Origin: Histoplasma ohiense
Taxonomy: Eukaryota > Ascomycota > Eurotiomycetes > Onygenales > Ajellomycetaceae
Length of the DNA stretch: 64,000 bases
Direction of reading: 5' to 3'
Assembly: GCA_017607445.1 (NCBI GenBank)
Contig: JAEVHH010000007.1
Location: 558,001 to 622,000, forward strand
The notes beneath the pieces are model-generated. The model was not told where the DNA came from. It made no database searches and saw only the letters and a list, made by a program, of their open reading frames with translations. The position numbers and the translations under genes are program-made. Below are positions 23,662 through 34,840 of this stretch, one piece after another; position 1 is the stretch's first letter, and each line of letters starts with the position of its first letter.

Positions 23662-25332
23662 TCAGTCAATGATTAAATCTTCCAGAACTCCTTCCATCTC
23701 TTCTCTGGATAGTGGGATTCCAAGCATTTCCACTCCGCTGGCATCAGTCCGTGACACAATCATTTGATGATCATAGAATTCCTTCAATTGCGTACGGAAC
23801 ATCATCTCTGAAGAGGATATGAATTCCTCCGAGGCTTTGTGAAACAACGTTCGCCATTCGACGGCTACTTTCTCGCCGTGGTTGGCGTCACCATCTTTCT
23901 TCATGCCTCCATCACCATTCTCCTCGTCGTCAGAAAGCTGGTGCTCTCCTAGTAGTGTGAGGATCTCCGTCACCAATAAGCGATAGAGTTTCCGCGTGTT
24001 TTCTGGAAGACTTTTCAGGACGAAGTTGACTCCGTCTTTACCGCCGATTCGGCGTACCTGGTGTCCGAGAAGGCTGTTTACCTCGTCAACGACGTTTAAT
24101 TCCACATCATACGGTGCGAAGGTTGTGCAGTCGTGGAATACAAAATTGAATTGATCACGATGGCTTACATCCCACAGCAAAGGGAAATTGGGTGTGTCAG
24201 CTGTGGCTAGCATATTGATCAGAGGTATACTAGCAAGACGCGCTAACAGGGCATGGTGAGAAGGACGCCGGAGGGGTGGTGCATCGATGGAATTTATAAA
24301 GACCATTATAGGGTGCTGCAGTGGATTATTATGTAGGATGGATTGGAGTAGCTCCAATACCTCTGAGGGTTGCGTGCCAAGTTTTGACGGTGTATCAGGC
24401 CCGAGGATTGCTCTGATTACCGTCGAAAGAATGGACCGTATCGTCGTGCTAGATACATAGCCATTCACAATTACAATCGTTGGTTGATCACTGTGCCGTT
24501 GGGACAGCCACTCTGCAAATCGATTAACGAGCCGCCTTTTTGAACCATATCCATATATGCATATATTAAATCCCTCGCTCAGCTCAAATGCCCATTGTGG
24601 AAAGGAGTGTTCATGAAGTTCAAGTAAAAAATCTTTTTCCTTTTGGTGTGGATCCACAAATTTGCTCATCCGCTCAAAATACTCCTCATGATCCAAAAGG
24701 GATAGCTTCGCAAGCGTATTATTAGAAGTTTGTACTGGTCCCGGTCGATTTTGAAAGAAGTACCGTTCATGCGGTGGGAGATCTCCCTCAGGTGTAGGGG
24801 ATCGCCGATTCTTCGCGCCCTTGGGGCGCCCAGCGCGGCGCTTCGGCGTAGGTTCAGCTTTTCCAGCATTATTTGCTTTATTCGCTCCTCGCTCTTTGAT
24901 TTTCTCAGCCTCGTCATCATCCCCTGATTCCAAGATCGCTTGCGCTAATTTATCTGCTCCGTCCCAATCGTCCTCATCATTTTGTTCTAGAAGTACGCGC
25001 GCACTTTTTCGCTTCGCTGAGCGATCAGCATTTCTTGTTATGGAAGGAGAAGGATGCACGGATTTTTTCCCAGTAGCTTTTGTGGGTGTTGCGAATAACG
25101 GTCCGGATTGCGCCTTTGAAGTCGGGGAATCTTTGGTTGGAGTATTCAGATGACGGGTAAGTTTGGCCTTGAATCCATTGCTCGTGGGAGGAGGTTTTCT
25201 CGAAGGTGTCTCTGGTATGTCAGCAGTGGCTTCGTCTTTCAGGGTCGATTTAGGATCGGTGGTCCTTCGCTTTCGCGGCGTGGAGTCAAGTGAGCTGTCC
25301 CCTTTTGAAGAACCTGGTTGCTTGCGTTTCAT
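23662..25332 (-). CDS. ORC2: Origin recognition complex subunit 2
   Basis: A single uninterrupted frame of 556 residues. ORC2 is a core subunit of the six-protein complex that marks replication origins and loads the MCM helicase. The first 180 residues are basic, Ser/Thr/Pro-rich and likely disordered. They contain TP dipeptides that could be CDK sites and an AT-hook, RRAGRPKGAKN, at about residues 165-175. The conserved ORC2 domain starts near residue 220 (EYFERMSKFVDPHQKEKDFLL). It includes the degenerate AAA+-like region FNICIYGYGSKRRLVNRFA and the HPIMVFINSIDAPPLR, INMLATADTPNFPLLWD and YDVELNVVDEVNSLLG blocks. A winged-helix part with an acidic insertion closes the protein. The ATG is the first in frame and is preceded by a divergent promoter shared with argJ. 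Confidence 0.93.
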   Translation of the reverse strand: MKRKQPGSSKGDSSLDSTPRKRRTTDPKSTLKDEATADIPETPSRKPPPTSNGFKAKLTRHLNTPTKDSPTSKAQSGPLFATPTKATGKKSVHPSPSITRNADRSAKRKSARVLLEQNDEDDWDGADKLAQAILESGDDDEAEKIKERGANKANNAGKAEPTPKRRAGRPKGAKNRRSPTPEGDLPPHERYFFQNRPGPVQTSNNTLAKLSLLDHEEYFERMSKFVDPHQKEKDFLLELHEHSFPQWAFELSEGFNICIYGYGSKRRLVNRFAEWLSQRHSDQPTIVIVNGYVSSTTIRSILSTVIRAILGPDTPSKLGTQPSEVLELLQSILHNNPLQHPIMVFINSIDAPPLRRPSHHALLARLASIPLINMLATADTPNFPLLWDVSHRDQFNFVFHDCTTFAPYDVELNVVDEVNSLLGHQVRRIGGKDGVNFVLKSLPENTRKLYRLLVTEILTLLGEHQLSDDEENGDGGMKKDGDANHGEKVAVEWRTLFHKASEEFISSSEMMFRTQLKEFYDHQMIVSRTDASGVEMLGIPLSREEMEGVLEDLIID

Positions 25333-25904
25333 TGTAGCCAGAGGCCATGGGAAGAAGAAAAAGGCAAGTAGGTATTCACATGGCCACAGAGAGTAAAAGT
25401 AAGCACGTTAAGCTGGTAAGAAGGTCAGAAGCTGAGTGTTGATTATTTGATTGATTGATTGATTGGAAACAAAAGCGGAAAGCTTCAGCCAACCACGTGA
25501 CCAGCTCAACTCAATCAATTCCAACCAACCAGAGCCCTTCGACGCCAGCAAGTTTCCGAGTATCGCAAGTCGCAAAAGTTCGACTCCAACATATATGAGT
25601 CATAGCGGGAAAGGAATTCAAGAGCCGGTATGTCAATTGGATCGACTCGCGGTGTTTCCGTTGTTTTCGAGCGTCAGAGCGTCCATTGAGGGCTCAGGTT
25701 GCCGGAACCCTCACACGTCCTGCGCTTGTGTTCTACGTTCTGTTATTGTTACAATTGGCGAGTTTCAAGGTGCATATTGAGCTTGGCCTCTTGGGAATTG
25801 CAGCATTTAGCATATTGAATCACTTATATATTTTCTAAAACAGTTGCATACACTGTTTTAGGTGCAAATCTCACTGGTTGTGCACCAAGCCGAATAGCAG
25901 AACC
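25333..25904. other. Divergent ORC2-ArgJ promoter
   Basis: About 570 bases. It includes a TTGA tetranucleotide repeat (25446-25465) and a Cbf1-type site at 25494-25501. Short frames here are not conserved. Both promoters should lie in this stretch. Confidence 0.5.
25494..25501. promoter_or_regulatory. CACGTGAC, Cbf1-type site
   Basis: CACGTGAC is the exact reverse complement of GTCACGTG, matching the yeast Cbf1 consensus RTCACRTG. It sits 162 bases upstream of ORC2 and about 400 upstream of argJ. Presence is seen; use is inferred. Confidence 0.35.
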
Positions 25905-27406
25905 ATGAGAAATCCGAAGTCCTTCTGTGTCGTGGCTGGCTTCGTGCGTTTGCCCAAAAGCAGCCTTGGCCAGGCCAGATATTACTCCATTCCAAATGAT
26001 GTGTCCATACCGGCATCCAAGCGAAAATTTATTCCTAGTTCGGGGACATACCCTAAAGGCTTCTTGGTTGCTGGCGCGCATGCCGGCGTTAAGGAGTCAA
26101 ACACACAGTTTCCCGATGTTGCCCTGATATGCTCTGAAACGCCATGTTCAGCAGCTGCGGTTTTTACGACAAACAAATTTCAAGCGGCCCCTGTTCAGGT
26201 GAGCAAGCAGGTACTGGAAAAGAGGCAGGGTGCGGGCATACGGGGAGTGGTGATTAACTCTGGCTGTGCCAATGCCGTCACAGGGAAGGGAGGACTAGAA
26301 GATGCCAAAATGATGAGCGCCAAAGTTGACGAGTGCAACGGCACACCGCCAACTGGACCCCAGGACACCAGCACTCTCGTCATGAGCACCGGAGTTATTG
26401 GCCAACGGTAAGCCCAATCTCTCTACGCCGTTGTAGCTGATATTTATATTGCCTGTATCGCAAGAAACTTACATATCAACTTCCCAGCCTCCCAATCAAG
26501 AAAATCCTCGATGCCATTCCAACCGCCCATTCGAATCTGGCTTCAACACACTCAACCTGGCTTACCACCGCTCGCGCAATCTGCACAACAGACACCTTCC
26601 CCAAGCTCCTGTCACGCACTTTCACCCTCCCCTCCTCCCCAAACCGCCAGTACTGCTTAGCAGGCATGACCAAAGGCGCCGGCATGATCCACCCGAACAT
26701 GGCCACCCTCCTCGGTATCCTCTGCACCGACGTCCCCATCAGTCCCTCCGCCCTGAAAGCCCTCCTGACCCATGCCGTTTCCCGCTCCTTCAACGCCATC
26801 TCCATAGATGGCGATACAAGCACCAACGACACCATCGCCCTCCTCGCCAACGGCGCCGCAGGCGGCGAGGCAATCACCACCACATCCTCCCCAGATTACG
26901 CCGCCATGCAAACCATCCTGACCAGCTTCGCGCAATCGCTCGCGCAACTGGTCGTGCGCGACGGCGAGGGCGCGACGAAATTCATCACGGTGCGCGTGTG
27001 CAATTCGCCATCGCACGCTGACGCGAAGGTGATTGCGTCGACGATCGCGCGGTCGCCGCTGGTCAAGACGGCGCTGTACGGCAAGGATGCGAATTGGGGG
27101 CGCATCCTGTGCGCGATCGGCTATGCACAGGGGATTGCGGAGGGGACGGTGGTTCCTGAGCGGACGAGTGTGAGCTTTAGGCCCGTTGATGGTAGTGCGG
27201 AATTGAAGTTGCTTGTTAATGGGGAGCCGGAGGCGGTGGATGAAGAGCGGGCGGCGAGGATCTTGCAGGATGAGGATTTGGAGATTGTGGTTGATCTTGG
27301 TGGCGGGCAGAAGGGGGAGAAGGGGCTTGGGGGGGAGGAGGGGTTGTATTGGTTTTGCGATTTTAGTCATGAGTATGTGACTATCAATGGGGATTATAGG
27401 ACATGA
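25905..27406 (+). CDS. argJ: Arginine biosynthesis bifunctional protein ArgJ (glutamate/ornithine acetyltransferase), mitochondrial
   Basis: Two exons, 25905-26407 and 26488-27406, join in frame to 473 residues. The enzyme transfers acetyl from N-acetylornithine to glutamate and can also make N-acetylglutamate from acetyl-CoA, recycling acetyl in the mitochondrial ornithine pathway. It is translated as a precursor that cuts itself before Thr. The site is seen in KGAGMIHPNMA/TLLGILCTD, giving alpha and beta chains. Other blocks are VFTTNKFQAAPV, RGVVINSGCANAVTG, STGVIGQRLPI (across the intron), SFNAISIDGDTSTNDT, DGEGATKFITV and KTALYGKDANWGRI. The C-terminus ends SHEYVTINGDYRT, as usual. The first 35 residues (RNPKSFCVVAGFVRLPKSS) suit a mitochondrial presequence. 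Exon 2 is more GC-rich than exon 1. Confidence 0.96.
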
Positions 27407-28193
27407 AATCGAAGAGATGGAGGGGATGGTTGCGGGGGAAAGCCCTCTTTATAGATAAATATAGAGATATATATTGTTTCGGAAAAATTTTGTGGTTTAT
27501 TGTTGAATTGCTTTCTGGATAGGTTTGGTTTGATTTTGACTTACGGCCGTGAGGCAGGATATTTTGGTTTAAAAAAAACAATATATGTCGTCATATTCTC
27601 TTTTCAAGTCACGATTTGAGAAAGGCGCTCGGGTTGTGAAATATCATGATACTCGCAGTTAAATAGGTAGAGAGCAGGCATTTCGAAGTATATATACACT
27701 TGGGGGTTTTCCTTTTTCTTTAGTTTTTTCTCTCCCTCCTCTCGTTTCGCAAAAAAATGAGGCCGCTCTAATATTTTTGTGATTTTTCTCCCACCGAGCC
27801 AGTACATCCATGTTACCTCAAGAAAATGGACGTGGCAAATATGTAAATAAGAGATATGCGAAGAAAAACAATGGGGATCCAAGAAGTTCGGCGAAAAGGA
27901 AAAAAAAAAAAAAAAAAAATTTAAATACGGCATTCTGGTTTTCTTTTCTGCTTAGGTATATATACCTAAACACATTCCGGGGAAGAATTCCAAACATCGC
28001 CTGACTCCCCATCACCTAGGCTTTTCTGAATACCCTGCTCAAAGGTTTAACAGATGTGATAAGTCACAAGAAAAGAGTATGTATCCCAGCCATGCAACTG
28101 AAGCGAAAACAAAAAATAAAATAAAGATAATGAGCATATATTAAGACAGGGCGGGAAAATTAACTCCCCGAATCGTCACAAAACGAGACTCGT
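27407..28193. other. Convergent 3' flanks of argJ and sec61
   Basis: About 790 AT-rich bases with an A20 run near 27900-27920 and several short A/T runs. Only 3' UTRs and termination signals are expected. No gene seen. Confidence 0.5.
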
Positions 28194-29939
28194 TTAGTTT
28201 CCGGGCACTAAGCCTTTCAGGCCAGCACCGAAGTCGCCTTCTCGAGCTGCTATTTCGAAATATCCGTAGATGATACTATAAAAACATTAGTGAAAACCGG
28301 GAATGCGATGAGTAGAAAAAAGAAATTCAAAAGACCTACGTGACAGCCAACAAGATACCAGTTCCGCTTCCAAGGGCTCCAAGCAAATCACTAGCCACAG
28401 ACAAGGCTCCAATACAGGCACCACCGAAGGCAGCTGCAGTAGGGATTACACGCTTGAGTTCCTTGTACATGCTCTGCTCACGATGTCCGGCCATTACAAG
28501 TCCCTGGTCCTTCAGCTGCTTGGCGACATCGCGGGGAGCGGAGCCAGAAACTTCAATCCAGGTCTTGGAGAATAAAGCACAAGCAACCAGCATGAAACTG
28601 ATGTATACAGCGGTGTGGATGGGATCCAAGAGAGCCTCCTTGAAGTTAAGCGGGGGAGACATATAGTAGGCAATTCCAGAGGAAGCATAGAGTTGAGCCG
28701 ATCCACCCTCACGTGGTTCCCAGACGCCGAGGAGCTTGACAAGAAGGTTATCCGAGAAACGAGAGTAGAGCATCTGGCTGATCAGGAAAATGTTGGAGCA
28801 AAGGGCGGACTGAAGCATAATTGGCATGTTTGAGGTGTAGAAGAGGCGAATGGGGTAAGAGCCGCGCATGCCACGCTGGCGGGAAGATTTTACAGGGATC
28901 TCAACGCGGAAACCTTGGAGGTAGATGACGGTTGCGAAAACAAGGAGAGTCGCAAGGAGGTTCATGATATTGGGCAGATTCTGGCGGTAGAATGCTTCAT
29001 GGAGGGCACGCTGCTTGTCTGACCAGGTGAGCAGCAAGTGAAACAGTGCGATGACGGCTCCTTCAAATTCCGGACCACGTCCAGTGTTTATGGTGGTAGG
29101 GGAAAACGCCTTCCAGATAATCGACTCGCAAATGTTGGTTGCGATGAAAAGTGAAATACCGCTTCCAAGACCATATCCCTTCTGAAGAAGCTCATCCAGC
29201 AGGATGACAACAAGACCAGCAACAACCAACTGAACGATCAATAGAACACAGACACCAGCACCAAGGTCACTGGGTTGGCCGTAAAGACCGGTAAGGACAT
29301 ACACACATGCCTGTCCAAAGGACAGGATGATTGCGAAAAGTTTCTGGGCGGTCTGGTAGAGTTCGCGATCGGTTTTGAGGTCAAGGTTAACATCGATCAG
29401 GTGGGTTCCGGCAAGAAGCTAAGCAAGTTGTTGTCAGCAAAAATGTCAAGATACGAGAGGACCAGACAGCCTTTCAATTAAAAAAAAAAAAAAAAGTCAT
29501 ACTTGGAAAACCATGCCGGAGGAGATAATGGGAGTAATACCCAACTCCATCAGAGTACCACGGTTACTGGCCAGCATCATGCGGAGCCAATAGAGCGGAT
29601 CGGAGGTATCTGATGAAACAATGCCATAGAGCGGCATTTGGCTCATCACCAAGAATATAAGCAGAGTTAACTATGCGCCATCGAATTAGTACGCGGAGAG
29701 ACCCATGCAATCGCACGCAACGGCAGGATAAAACAACGTACGCCTGTCCACATCAACTTCTGGTTGAAGGGCACCTTGGTTTCGGGGGATGCCACCTCCG
29801 GGAGGAGGGGTGTGAAGGGCTTGATCAGGTCGAGGAAGCGTACTGTTGTGATTGGTATTAATTAGTAATCCGAGACAGAATGAACTGCAATCGTGGCATA
29901 TTCCGGTATAGGTAGCAGGGGGTACTCACGGCCACTCAT
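28194..29939 (-). CDS. SEC61: Protein translocation channel subunit Sec61 alpha
   Basis: Five exons, 29939-29930, 29842-29742, 29670-29503, 29418-28340 and 28275-28194, join to 479 residues, the family length. Sec61 alpha is the ten-helix pore of the ER translocon that passes or inserts nascent secretory and membrane proteins. The sequence is nearly canonical from MSGLRFLDLIKPF to the ending LKGLVPGN. It contains the plug region (MSQMPLYGI), GTLMELGITPIISSGMVFQ, the cytosolic loop PVKSSRQRGMRGSYPI and ELKRVIPTAAAFGGACIGAL. Exon 1 is only ten bases (ATG plus two codons and one base), so the start is easily missed; the MSGLRFLDLIKPF junction supports it. The last intron interrupts LLAVT/IIYGY. 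Confidence 0.97.
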
Positions 29940-31256
29940 TGTGACGATTTTGTGCTCGTTTGACCCTCGAATTAAGAGTAAGGAGGATGAAAGGAGCGGG
30001 AAAAAGAGGACCAGGAGGCCAGATTATGAAACCAAAGCAGAAAACAACAGCAACAAAAGAAAAAAAAAGAAAGAAGGAGATGGGAAGAAGAGAAAGAAAG
30101 GAAGGGGGATGACGGGCAGAGAGGCAGAGAGAGGCAGAGAGGGAGGAGAGAGACAGGAGCAGAGCTGTTGGGAGAGCGAGGATGTGGACGACGAGGAGGA
30201 CGAGGAGGAAGTTCCAGGGTTGAGGCTTTGAGTGCGCTGATGTCCCGATCGGGCCGCGCTAAGGCACTCAGGACACTGTGGTCGGAGCAGCGTCACGTGT
30301 TGCGGCTCCCCACAGGCAGCTTCCATCCGTGGTTGGATCTTCCTACCAGCTTCAACAACAACAACTTCAGCTTCACCTTGGCTTCACGTATTACCTTTCT
30401 GTTGGCTATGTTCCCGGCTAGTATTTGCCCGCAAAGGCAGGTTACTAGCAGTCGTCCTCTACAATGTATCAAACCCTTTCGAGAACAAGCATGAGCTTGA
30501 AGTGTTTTACTGCAGGCAATCGGGGTATAATAGGACCAACAACGGCTTTTGCCTATATCTTTTAAGTTTATTGCCCTCCTCCATCCCTGCTTGGATGCTC
30601 TCCCGGTATTTGTCGATCGCCTGCCTGTGCCAATAGCTTTCGTGGATTCGATTATCTCATGGCCCTGCTGCGAGCCTGCCGAAGCTCAGCGCATATCCGG
30701 CTTGTACAAACTCAAGCAGTTCGAGGAGAAACGGTTAATACCTCACTCACTGACCAGTACTATGTGCATGCGCGTACCGCGAAACTGCCCGGGAGATTCC
30801 CAGCTCTGTTTGCTTGTCAGAACCTCCGTATTCACGAGCGCTTGGACCGTGTTTATTCCTTGCGCAAATTGTCTGTTCTCACATCGTTATGTTATGTTAA
30901 TGAATATAAAGGCATTTTCCTTTGATCATGTCTTTCCTTTCTGTTTCCTCATTTCTGGCCCATGTATATAACTGGGAAAATTTGTCGATGATTTTCTTCC
31001 AACTTTGGAACTCGTGGAACCCGGGATGCGTTTGTGATAATAAGGTATCTCGCATTTCCATATTATATATTGGTCGAAGCTTTGAAACGACGTTCTATAT
31101 TACGTTGTTTTTTAATTCCCATCAAACCTATTAGCCTGCCTGCTAATGGTACTTTAAGCCCTCGGAAGTTTTTCATTATCTTATCCGCGCCATCTGTAAT
31201 TTGGAAAGTACCCTACCCTGTCCATCATATATTCGTCGTTGGCTAGTTACCTCGCT
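29940..31256. other. Divergent intergenic region upstream of sec61
   Basis: About 1.3 kb. Next to sec61 is a purine-rich tract (29990-30220: AAG and GAGGCAGA-like repeats, then GAC/GAG repeats), the CT-rich leader of sec61 as read on the minus strand. A CACGTG site lies at 30294. Bases 30500-31250 contain short frames without clear coding pattern, perhaps leader of the coiled-coil gene. Confidence 0.45.
30292..30299. promoter_or_regulatory. GTCACGTG, Cbf1-type site upstream of sec61
   Basis: An exact match to RTCACRTG lies 353 bases upstream of the sec61 start codon. Only its sequence and position support it. Confidence 0.3.
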
Positions 31257-32631
31257 ATGTACATTTTGCAAACCCTTTCCGCAGTAGCAAGTAGACTGAA
31301 GGTGAGTCCTCCTGCTCCAGAAATGTTGACTCATGCACTCATAGACTTAGTTACCATCATACAAACGAACCTCATCATCGTTCCAAGCATCCGACCATAT
31401 CCGAGCTAGTTCCACGGTTGGCAAAATAAAAACTCGAATAACCCGCTTATCATCCCGGAGCTGGCGCACCCAAAGGCCTTCGAATCGCAAGGCAGCTGCG
31501 GAATTGGTGTATGAAGCCTCCTCACCTGGCGCTTCGCATTGCCCCTCAAACCCGCTTACTTCATCGGACATTTTCAGACATGCAAATGATTCATCTTCTA
31601 AATTTTTGACTCAGGTATACGAAGCCTCTAGCATTGCGGAAGAGGTTTCCATCACAGACGACCCCTCTTCTCCCGTTGAGGTTTCAACCAGCCCTGTAAT
31701 CCAACCCCGCTACAACAACCCAGCTACCCAAGATGACGACATAGAACGAGGAGGCATGGTCCTCCTCTGTGCAGCTAACACAGCTAGCCCAGTTGACTCC
31801 CCTCTTGTGCTGACGCAGCAAGCGCATGCGAGTCAGATCGCAGCATTAATAGGCGAGAATGCAAAACTAAGAGCTGTTGTCGACGAGAGAGACAAGTGCA
31901 TGGAGCAGCTGGAAAGTGCTCGCGAAGATATAGCTAACTTGGAACTTTCCAGCAATGCCTGGCGTGAGAGGTTCTTTACTAAACTTGAGGAGGCTAATCA
32001 ACTGCGACTGGAGAAGTATAATAACTTTGAAATCGCTGTCAAAAATCACCGAAACGCTCAGCTCGAAGAGATGCGGCAGGCAATGGGAACTTATGAATCC
32101 CAGCTTACGAAAGTGAGAGAAGAGCTCAAGTCCCGTTGCCAGGAGATTGACCTTCTTCGTGAGGAGAACAAAGGCATGGAGGAGAGCTGCTTGAAACAGT
32201 TCCAGGAGTATCACGATCTGGCGCAAGATAAAGAGGAATTACAAAAACGATACAAGCACCTCAAGGTTCAGGTTAAGGATAATAGAATCGACAGGCTCAA
32301 GTTGATGGAGAAGATAGAACAGCTGGAGGCTACTGAATCGGAATTAGCAGCTAGATTGACTGCGGCTGAGATTTCAACACGCGAACATGCCGAGCGGGAA
32401 GAGAAACTTGAACGCCGCCTCTTCGCCAACAAGAACTGCCATGCCAAATACCATGAGTGTGTCGATGAACTTCTTAACTTACAGGAAGAACTCCGACTAA
32501 AAGACAAATTTATCGAGCACCAGAAGATTTGCGGACAAATCATCGTCACCGCGCTCATCACTTTAGCCAGCGGTAATAGAAAATCGCTTGAACTACAACT
32601 TCCAGAGCTCGTGATGGAAACACTCGATTGA
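31257..32631 (+). CDS. Coiled-coil protein of unknown function
   Basis: I propose two exons: 31257-31301 (ATG plus 14 codons, ending before GTGAGT) and 31351-32631. The 49-base intron ends in CTTAG and keeps the frame, giving 441 residues. The long exon has no Met before about residue 165, so the small first exon is the natural start. The first 165 residues are Ser/Thr-rich and likely disordered. From LTQQAHASQIAALIGENAKL onward the protein is almost continuous heptad-repeat helix rich in Glu, Lys, Leu and Gln to about residue 400. It ends in a short hydrophobic helix (IIVTALITLASG) and LELQLPELVMETLD. No family is recognised. A structural or tethering role is typical for such proteins but is not shown. 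Confidence 0.7.
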
Positions 32632-33073
32632 AGAATGGAGCTTGAGAGTCCGGCTCTTAGAGGGAAGAGGAGGGTATTGAGTGCTTTACATGAAGATTCC
32701 CCATTCATTCTTTGCTGTCATCCTTGAGTCTCTCTACCACGCCCCGTATTTGAAAAGGTATATTATGGTATTTGCCCCGTTGCCCGGCCGAAGATATGGA
32801 TTATTCGAGATATTTTCATCTCTTCTGATGCCGGTTAGTATTTCTCAAGAAAGAGCAGAGCGGCTTTTCCCTCTTGGGAACTTAGTGACCGTTGTTCATT
32901 TCTTTGAGCTTTAACTTTTTCACAAACTTCGCCGCTCAATGGCCGCTTGATGTTATGATTTTATCCAGCCCGCGCCCCTCGTTTTTGTGGGCATCCATTT
33001 TACTAAACGCAATTGAGATAGAGCTGGCAATTTCGGAGTCATTCCTCTCGTATTTTGTGATCCGTGCCTGTGG

Positions 33074-33076
<3 letters not shown>

Positions 33077-33106
<30 letters not shown>
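33077..33106. repeat. T30 homopolymer
   Basis: Thirty consecutive T on the + strand. It could be a 3' UTR tract or the tail of an old minus-strand retro-insertion. Confidence 0.9.
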
Positions 33107-33108
<2 letters not shown>

Positions 33109-33469
33109 CCTTCCTGAGAGATGCAAGTTACAACATCGTTCTGTTTGCCTTATCTCTGCCAGTATGACTTTCTATATAGGTTGGATATTAGTATTAGTAT
33201 ACACGTACGGTAATACATCATGTTGTCTTGCGTTTTGAGGGCTTGCTTATTCAATATTTGATTTGGCTTATTCGTTTTTGTACCAACGAGTAGGAAGTTT
33301 GTTGCTCGGGATTCAAACAATATTTATATATATACATCATAAAAGGAATATAATTTCTATAATTTCTAGTAATTCCAAATGGCAGCTATAAGCTTAAACA
33401 TATGTCATTTCCCAATGTTTGCCAATTTCCCGTAGTAATGCATGCATTCGTTAAATCGAGGAAACGCGG

Positions 33470-33493
33470 AAAAAAAAAAAAAAAAAAAAAAAA
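33470..33493. repeat. A24 homopolymer
   Basis: Twenty-four consecutive A on the + strand, 363 bases after the T30 run and in opposite sense. Confidence 0.9.
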
Positions 33494-33674
33494 CAATCGG
33501 GTTATCTATTTACAATTTACAATTTACATTACGATAACAACAATCCATCCCGCTCTCAACTCTCAACCAGTCAGGGGCTCCCCCATCCCCCATCCCCCAT
33601 CCCCCGTAACTCCACCTCCTATTTCCGCTCCTTCTCCCCGCACCACCCCCTCTCATCTCCCCCAATGCGCCATG

Positions 33675-34325
33675 TCACTTGGCCAGCCCGACCCGATTCT
33701 CGCGGCCATTGTCATTTGTCTCCAAGCTACTCTCACGAAGCCACTTGAAGAGCAGCGCCGCGCACAGCACCGCATACCACACCATCCAACACCCGGACCA
33801 GATCATCCCCGCCACCACAATCCCCACAAACATCACGGGGCAAAGCATTACCAGCGCACCAGCGATGACCAGCATACTCAGCGCTGTGGCACCCAGCAGT
33901 GCCAGGAAAGCGAAGAAGAGCATCGTCGACAGCGCGAAGACGAGGAAGATGAGTACCGGCAGACATGTGCAGAGGAGCAGGCATGTGACGAGGGTTGTTA
34001 GGTGGGGGTGGATGGAGAAGAAGTATGCGAAGTTTTCGATGAGGGCTTTGAGGTACGCTGAGAGGAGATCCGCGTGATGTATGTGCAAGAAGGCATGGAT
34101 CATGGATATCAGGGTGTCTATGGTGGTGAGGAGGGCTTTGAATCGCGATCTGAAACCGGTGGTGCTGAAGGTGGGCTGCTTGGGTTTGGAGAAGGCATTT
34201 TTCAGGGGGAATGTGATTTTGGAGGTAGTTATGTTGGTGGCCTCGATGCCGTTGGTAGCCTGGACAGCGGCATCGTCTTTGGTGGGAGACTCTGGGATAG
34301 TTTCCATGGCTGGTTGGGGGGACAT
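33675..34325 (-). CDS. Small multi-pass membrane protein, possibly promethin-like
   Basis: Single exon, 216 residues. The first 100 residues are polar, with KITFPLKNAFSKPKQ. From about residue 108 to 192 the chain is almost entirely hydrophobic, with three to four closely spaced helices (LTTLVTCLLLCTCLPVLIFL, FALSTMLFFAFLALLGATAL, MLVIAGALVMLCPVMFVGIV, CWMVWYAVLCAALLF). It ends in a short polar tail. This layout resembles promethin/LDAF1-type proteins of ER-lipid droplet contact sites (yeast Ldo16/Ldo45), but that is a resemblance in shape only. The ATG is the first in frame; a second Met follows at residue 7. Confidence 0.65.
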   Translation of the reverse strand: MSPQPAMETIPESPTKDDAAVQATNGIEATNITTSKITFPLKNAFSKPKQPTFSTTGFRSRFKALLTTIDTLISMIHAFLHIHHADLLSAYLKALIENFAYFFSIHPHLTTLVTCLLLCTCLPVLIFLVFALSTMLFFAFLALLGATALSMLVIAGALVMLCPVMFVGIVVAGMIWSGCWMVWYAVLCAALLFKWLRESSLETNDNGRENRVGLAK

Positions 34326-34840
34326 CTTTTAGCTGTTGGTAGCTATCGTGTCCAGGATAGAAGTAGTTGTTCTTCGCGCAACGGCGCAACCGCGCACAAC
34401 TGAGGGGATCGCGGGATTTTTATTTTTATTTTTTTTGTTGACACGGAATATTCCTTTGTGAGGTTTTTTGGGGCTAGATACGATACTTGTGGAGATCTAC
34501 TATGCGACGCTAATCGAGGCCAGAAATAGCACAGGATGGGATGTGGAAGGCCATTCCGGAGCTGCTCCCATCAACGGCTGGAGACTGACAGCTGCGAGAA
34601 GGAAGCTGTCAACGGTGTCGTAATTGGGGCTGGGAATAAGGTTAGAGTGGGCGGGGGCTTGAGCCTCAACCACGGTTGGCCGGAGCTAATTTTAGCGGGA
34701 CGACGTTGCGGAAAAGAAGAAATAAAACAGAATGCGACCGGAAACACAAAACAAATGGAAGAACTATTATCAATCAATCACCCATCTCTCAACGGCCACC
34801 CCCTGCCATTTATGCGTAAACAATCGACCAGCGAGCGGTC
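34326..34840. other. Intergenic region between two minus-strand genes
   Basis: About 515 bases holding the promoter of the small membrane protein and the 3' flank of the GFA gene. No gene or repeat of note. Confidence 0.5.

Larger units (their letters stand above)
32632..33674. other. Convergent intergenic region with opposed homopolymers
   Basis: About 1 kb between two stop codons. A T30 run at 33077-33106 and an A24 run at 33470-33493 flank a 363-base AT-rich segment. C-rich direct repeats (CATCCCC) lie at 33583-33604. No gene seen. Confidence 0.5.

Noticed and set aside
30549..30971. 140-codon frame upstream of the coiled-coil gene
   Set aside because: Overlapping frames of similar length on the same strand, no recognisable domain, and it lies in a probable leader.
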